Of a stretch of DNA of 53,962 nt, positions 50,547 through 53,962 are shown in pieces; position 1 is the first letter of the stretch, and every line of letters begins with the position of its first letter. The notes beneath the pieces are model-generated. The model saw nothing but the letters and a program-made list of their open reading frames with translations. It was not told where the DNA came from and searched no databases. The DNA comes from Silvanigrellales bacterium (GTDB lineage Bacteria; Bdellovibrionota_B; Oligoflexia; Silvanigrellales; Silvanigrellaceae): the NCBI GenBank assembly GCA_020247005.1, contig JADCJN010000096.1, positions 1-53,962 on the forward strand. The letters run 5' to 3'. The translations under genes were made by a program, and so were the position numbers.

Positions 50547-52565
50547 ATGAAGTCCATTCTTGCCAGATTCGCGACCCTTGTGCCGCTCGCAACAATGAGT
50601 GGGTTTGCCTTCGTGCTTCCTACGGCATCGTCCACAGCACGTTCGAATCCAGTGGACGTGGAGCTTGGACCCGCCGAGGTTTCGTTGCAGGAGCTTCGGG
50701 ATGCCGCTCCGAAGGTTGCTCAGGCGTCTTCGCTCACGGCTCCGGCGATGGGCGTGGAAAACCCTGTTTCGGCTTTGCCTGAACCTATCGTCGAGCTCAA
50801 ACCAAACCACCGCACGCCTTCGGAAGTCGATCTGTTAAACGAACTCGGACTTCGTGCCAACACTCAAACGGAAGCGTCGGGGCGCGTTCTCGCACGTTAC
50901 GTTGCACGCTCAATGAGCGCCCCCGAGCGGGTTCGGTATTCTCGAGAGTGCGAGGTGTTGGTGGGTGGCAATCCGCGCACTTTCGAGGTGAACGAAAAGA
51001 GCTTTGCGTGCATTCCGTTCGCGCTTGAACGCATTGCCGCGGAAAAGGCGGCCTCACGTCGTTTGGCTCTCCCTCGGTCTGGATTTCTGCAAGGCGTAAG
51101 AACAGCAGAACAGTGGCCTCAGCTGCAGGGGCTCACCTTTTCGCAAGCCTTTGCGCGCCTCGACCCTCTTTCCTTGAAAGACCTCCGTTCGCTGCGTGCC
51201 CTTGCTCAGTCCACGCGCAACGACTGTCGATTCGCAGGAGCCGCCTCGGCCCTCATCGCTCGCGCGGAGACGTTCCTGCCGGATGATGAAGCCATGGCCA
51301 CTATGGATGAATTCTACCCTGAGGCGTTTCGCTGCCTCGAGCCCGACGAAGACGGTTTCGAGCGCACACACCTTCGCGTCGGGCTCTTGCGGCTGTTGCG
51401 CGGCGAAAAGCTCCTGGCGCGTCAGTCTCTTCTTCTTGCAGCACACGCCGAGAATCCCCAGGAAGACTTCCGTTCTTGGTTCTGGCTCGGCGTTATCGCC
51501 GACAGCGAAAAAACGACAAATGTCGCTTCCAGCGAAAACACCGACTTGGCTCGCTACTGGAATGAGCTGCGTCGTCGCTACCCCATCACCATCCATTCCG
51601 TCCTGGCTGCGCATTCCATGGGCGAGGACCCTGTCGAAGCCTTCTCGAAAAACCAAGTCGTGCGCATGGAACGCCGCGCAGGCCAGGCCTGGGGCGAATT
51701 CAATCAGGCCTCATTTGTGTTCGAATTCCTGATTGCTCGCCAAGAAGCCGATGCCTTAGGCGAATGGAGTCGTTTTGTTGCGCGGAACTTTGAAGCGCCA
51801 AGCCCGAGTGCCTCCCTTTTCTGGGCCTGGTGTCACCAGAAAGCTCAAAATCATCGCACCACCATCGCTCTGCTCACTCGTTACTTTAAGGACATGGAAG
51901 GCAAGGGTGCCAGTCTCGAAACTCTCAACATGTTTTTCCCCCGGGCGTATTCAGAAGAAATCATTTCCCACGCCGATAGTGTCGACCCCGTGCTCGTCTT
52001 TGCCCTCATCCGCCAAGAAAGCGCGTTCGATCCGCGTGCACGCTCGAGTGCGAACGCGCGTGGGCTCATGCAGATGCTTCCAAGCACGGCACGAAAGTGG
52101 ATGGGGAATCCGGAACACGAACTCTACCTCCCGTCCCAAAACGTGAAAGTCGGAGTGCAGCACCTTCAACACCTTTTGAAGCGTTACGATGGAAACGTGG
52201 AACACGTCTTGGCCGCCTACAATGCGGGGCCTTCTAACCTCGACAAATGGCGGAAACGCTTTCCGAATGCGGGCACTCTGCTCTTCTCCGACCTCATCCC
52301 GTTCAAGGAAACGCGCACATATGTCGCAATCATCCTGCGGAACGCCTATTGGTACGGGCGGCTCATGGTGCTTCAAAAAGACTCTCTGGCAAGAAATATG
52401 CAGGCTAAAAGCGCTGAAGCGCGTTGGCGATCGGAAACCGTTCACGACCTTCTTTCCGTCGCTTGGGGCGCCGAGAACGAGGGGCGGTCGGTGGCTTCGC
52501 TGGAACGTTTGTTCAGTGTGACCCGTGACGGGAAGTCCATGCCGGCGCCGGCGGAAAGGCCCTGA
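50547..52565 (+). CDS. Soluble lytic murein transglycosylase, Slt type
   Basis: A 672-residue periplasmic enzyme: signal peptide (FATLVPLATMSGFAFVLPTAS), a long helical superhelix region (~100-460) and a C-terminal SLT (goose-lysozyme-like) domain. The domain has ALIRQESAFDPRARSSANARGLMQ (catalytic Glu491), MLPSTARKW and VLAAYNAGPSNLDKW. It would cleave peptidoglycan glycan strands with 1,6-anhydro formation. The ATG at 50547 has GGGAAG upstream. A 150-bp gap separates it from the OMP gene, and an inverted repeat GCGTGGC/GCCACGC (50498-50504 and 50522-50528) lies in its leader. Confidence 0.93.
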   Translation: MKSILARFATLVPLATMSGFAFVLPTASSTARSNPVDVELGPAEVSLQELRDAAPKVAQASSLTAPAMGVENPVSALPEPIVELKPNHRTPSEVDLLNELGLRANTQTEASGRVLARYVARSMSAPERVRYSRECEVLVGGNPRTFEVNEKSFACIPFALERIAAEKAASRRLALPRSGFLQGVRTAEQWPQLQGLTFSQAFARLDPLSLKDLRSLRALAQSTRNDCRFAGAASALIARAETFLPDDEAMATMDEFYPEAFRCLEPDEDGFERTHLRVGLLRLLRGEKLLARQSLLLAAHAENPQEDFRSWFWLGVIADSEKTTNVASSENTDLARYWNELRRRYPITIHSVLAAHSMGEDPVEAFSKNQVVRMERRAGQAWGEFNQASFVFEFLIARQEADALGEWSRFVARNFEAPSPSASLFWAWCHQKAQNHRTTIALLTRYFKDMEGKGASLETLNMFFPRAYSEEIISHADSVDPVLVFALIRQESAFDPRARSSANARGLMQMLPSTARKWMGNPEHELYLPSQNVKVGVQHLQHLLKRYDGNVEHVLAAYNAGPSNLDKWRKRFPNAGTLLFSDLIPFKETRTYVAIILRNAYWYGRLMVLQKDSLARNMQAKSAEARWRSETVHDLLSVAWGAENEGRSVASLERLFSVTRDGKSMPAPAERP

Positions 52566-52574
52566 ACACCTGCT

Positions 52575-53933
52575 TCACAGAACAAACACGAGGGCTCGGA
52601 TGTCGAGTCCCCCTTGAGTGAAATGGTGCGTTGCGCGAACGAGAGAAGGTGTGAAGGATTTCATGGCACTTTTCCATTCGTCCTCGCTGCCGCAAAGCAA
52701 GACGCCGGCCACACGGGGCGGTTTCGGCAGAGTCTCCTTGTCGGCGTCTCCGGGCGCTGTCTTTCGGGCGTCCTGAAGACGTTTCGCAACGTCCAAGAGG
52801 CGCAGAGCAATGCGAGCCGAGAGCGCGTCCTTAGGGGAATCCGATCGGTGCGCCAAACGAACGCCGTAGGGGGGATTCACGGGAACCAGAATCCACTGCG
52901 CCGGGCACTGCGCAGGAAAGCGAAGAAAAGAAGTGGTGTCACCAAAGAAGTCCCCACTGGTGACTTCGAAGCGAGAGTTGGCATTTTTGGCATCGGAAGG
53001 TGCGACTCCCATGGCAGCGAGAAACGCATCTGCATGAACGCTCAAAGATGCGCTCGCGTTGGTGTCTCGTTCAAGAAACGACACTGCGACGGTGGACTCA
53101 CGGATCAGGGTTTCCGACTTTTTGACTAAATACTCCCATGTGGGCGCGCTCCACCAAGAGAATTGCATGCAAGGCAGGGTGTTGGTGCGGCCCCGAAGGC
53201 CAGGGGTCGCGTCCGCAAGTGCGGACACGCCTTCGAAGCCGAACGTGCCGCTGCCTGCAAAAGGGCACCACACCATGGTGGACACGTTAGTTTCGAAGGC
53301 CTCGGGTGTCGCGGCGCGCAGCATCTCCCAGCAACCGGCGGCAAGTTCTTCGCGCAATGGCGCCGGTGCAGAGAGGGAAGCCTTGTATCCGCGTTGGGCG
53401 AGACGTCTATCGCTCAAAGAAACGCTCAGCGTCAGTCGATCTTTCTCAAGGCGCGCGAAAACCACGGTGCCTTCCGTGGAGCCCTCGGTTCGGGTTGGGT
53501 GGCCGCAGGCGACGAGAGCCGTTTCGAGCCGTTCCCTTAACGCGCCTTCATGAAACAGGCGGCTGCCCCGAGCATCCGTGCGAGCCTGTACGGCAAGAGC
53601 GGCAGGAAGAACCTCTTTGGAAAGGAACTTTTTAAGAAGTGCCTCATACGCCGGGAACTCCGTGCATCGGCCTTCACCCAGCACCCATTCGATGTCTTCC
53701 GCCACGCGCGCGCGAGCCACGAGTTCCGTTAATCCGCTGGCGGAAAGTCCTTCAATGCGCAGATGAGTGCGCGTGCCGTCGTCTTCCAAACGAGGACGTT
53801 CCTTGGCGGGAGGCAGCCAGGAATGGGCGAGGAGTCGCTGCGCTTCCATGCGGGCTTGTTCCCACATGCCAGGAGGAACTTTCCAACGAGCCACAAACCC
53901 CGACTTTGTTTTTGCCTTTTTACCTAGTGTCAC
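52575..53933 (-). CDS. UPF0020/THUMP-type RNA methyltransferase (RlmL N-domain-like)
   Basis: A 452-residue SAM-dependent methyltransferase. The family-typical block DRRLAQRGYKASLSAPAPLREELAAG (around residue 185) and the SAM-binding motif CPFAGSGTFGFE (about 223-234) are present. The catalytic NPPYG (about 352) is that of N2-guanine methyltransferases such as RlmL, TrmN and Trm11. The N-terminal ~100 residues fit a divergent ferredoxin-like/THUMP module. Likely substrate: rRNA or tRNA guanosine. The start is GTG at 53933; an in-frame TGA lies 21 bases upstream, so the gene is complete in the window although no strong ribosome-binding site is seen. Confidence 0.88.
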   Translation of the reverse strand: MTLGKKAKTKSGFVARWKVPPGMWEQARMEAQRLLAHSWLPPAKERPRLEDDGTRTHLRIEGLSASGLTELVARARVAEDIEWVLGEGRCTEFPAYEALLKKFLSKEVLPAALAVQARTDARGSRLFHEGALRERLETALVACGHPTRTEGSTEGTVVFARLEKDRLTLSVSLSDRRLAQRGYKASLSAPAPLREELAAGCWEMLRAATPEAFETNVSTMVWCPFAGSGTFGFEGVSALADATPGLRGRTNTLPCMQFSWWSAPTWEYLVKKSETLIRESTVAVSFLERDTNASASLSVHADAFLAAMGVAPSDAKNANSRFEVTSGDFFGDTTSFLRFPAQCPAQWILVPVNPPYGVRLAHRSDSPKDALSARIALRLLDVAKRLQDARKTAPGDADKETLPKPPRVAGVLLCGSEDEWKSAMKSFTPSLVRATHHFTQGGLDIRALVFVL

Positions 53934-53962
53934 TGGTTTCGTTTTTCGAATTCTTCAGTGCA

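Overview
The window is a GC-rich, gene-dense piece of a Gram-negative chromosome. It encodes many Sec- and lipobox-type signal peptides, outer-membrane beta-barrels, RND/TolC efflux parts, an LPS-heptose enzyme (HldE), a flagellar rod protein and a lytic transglycosylase. The combination of a long HAD-IG 5'-nucleotidase, PilZ, DUF1501/DUF1588-type proteins, many orphan lipoproteins and a SpoIIE-type phosphatase suggests a deltaproteobacterial-grade lineage (Bdellovibrionota, Oligoflexia or Myxococcota like). I cannot place it more precisely from sequence alone. Genes are packed with 4-17 bp overlaps and convergent pairs are only 2-27 bp apart. No non-coding stretch exceeds 300 bases; the longest is 46003-46272. 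I saw no IS element, prophage, rRNA or CRISPR array.

Layout. 1-66: the 3'-truncated end of a tRNA-Gln on the minus strand. 256-5666: envelope lipoproteins of unknown function, a small HAMP membrane protein and an alpha/beta hydrolase. 5775-12597: a tightly coupled five-gene operon made of a HAMP-SpoIIE phosphatase, a membrane-anchored FecR-domain protein, a proline-hinged outer-membrane barrel, a secreted protein and a 55-residue membrane microprotein. 12622-19436: RidA, then a classical tetR-tolC-adaptor-RND efflux operon read leftward, with twin operator sites upstream of tetR. 19587-24978: FlgF-like rod protein, a large lipoprotein, a TonB-like protein and HldE. 24984-28529: a leftward operon of outer-membrane protein, PilZ protein and HAD 5'-nucleotidase, headed by a 13-bp tandem repeat.

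28748-33702 holds the most unusual gene: a 1443-residue open frame in which an RND permease continues straight into a TolC-type outer-membrane channel. A signal-peptide-like stretch lies at the junction and an unusually short adaptor gene sits just upstream. 33819-49751 is a region of secreted or lipid-anchored proteins. Five of them carry a single CxxCH haem-binding-type motif, and four lipoproteins share the same mature N-terminus (C-[KN]-x-R-x-[YF]-N). Inside it are an M24-type peptidase homologue, a saccharopine-dehydrogenase-like reductase diverging from an arginine deiminase, and a DUF1501 / DUF1588-like cassette. 49748-53933: an outer-membrane barrel, a lytic transglycosylase and a THUMP/UPF0020-type RNA methyltransferase.

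How the parts may work together (inference). The window is dominated by envelope functions: two export machines of different architecture, a periplasm-facing signalling operon, and a set of electron-transfer-type lipoproteins that may be sorted or assembled through their common N-terminal motif. All functional names rest on motifs read by eye; none has been checked against a database.
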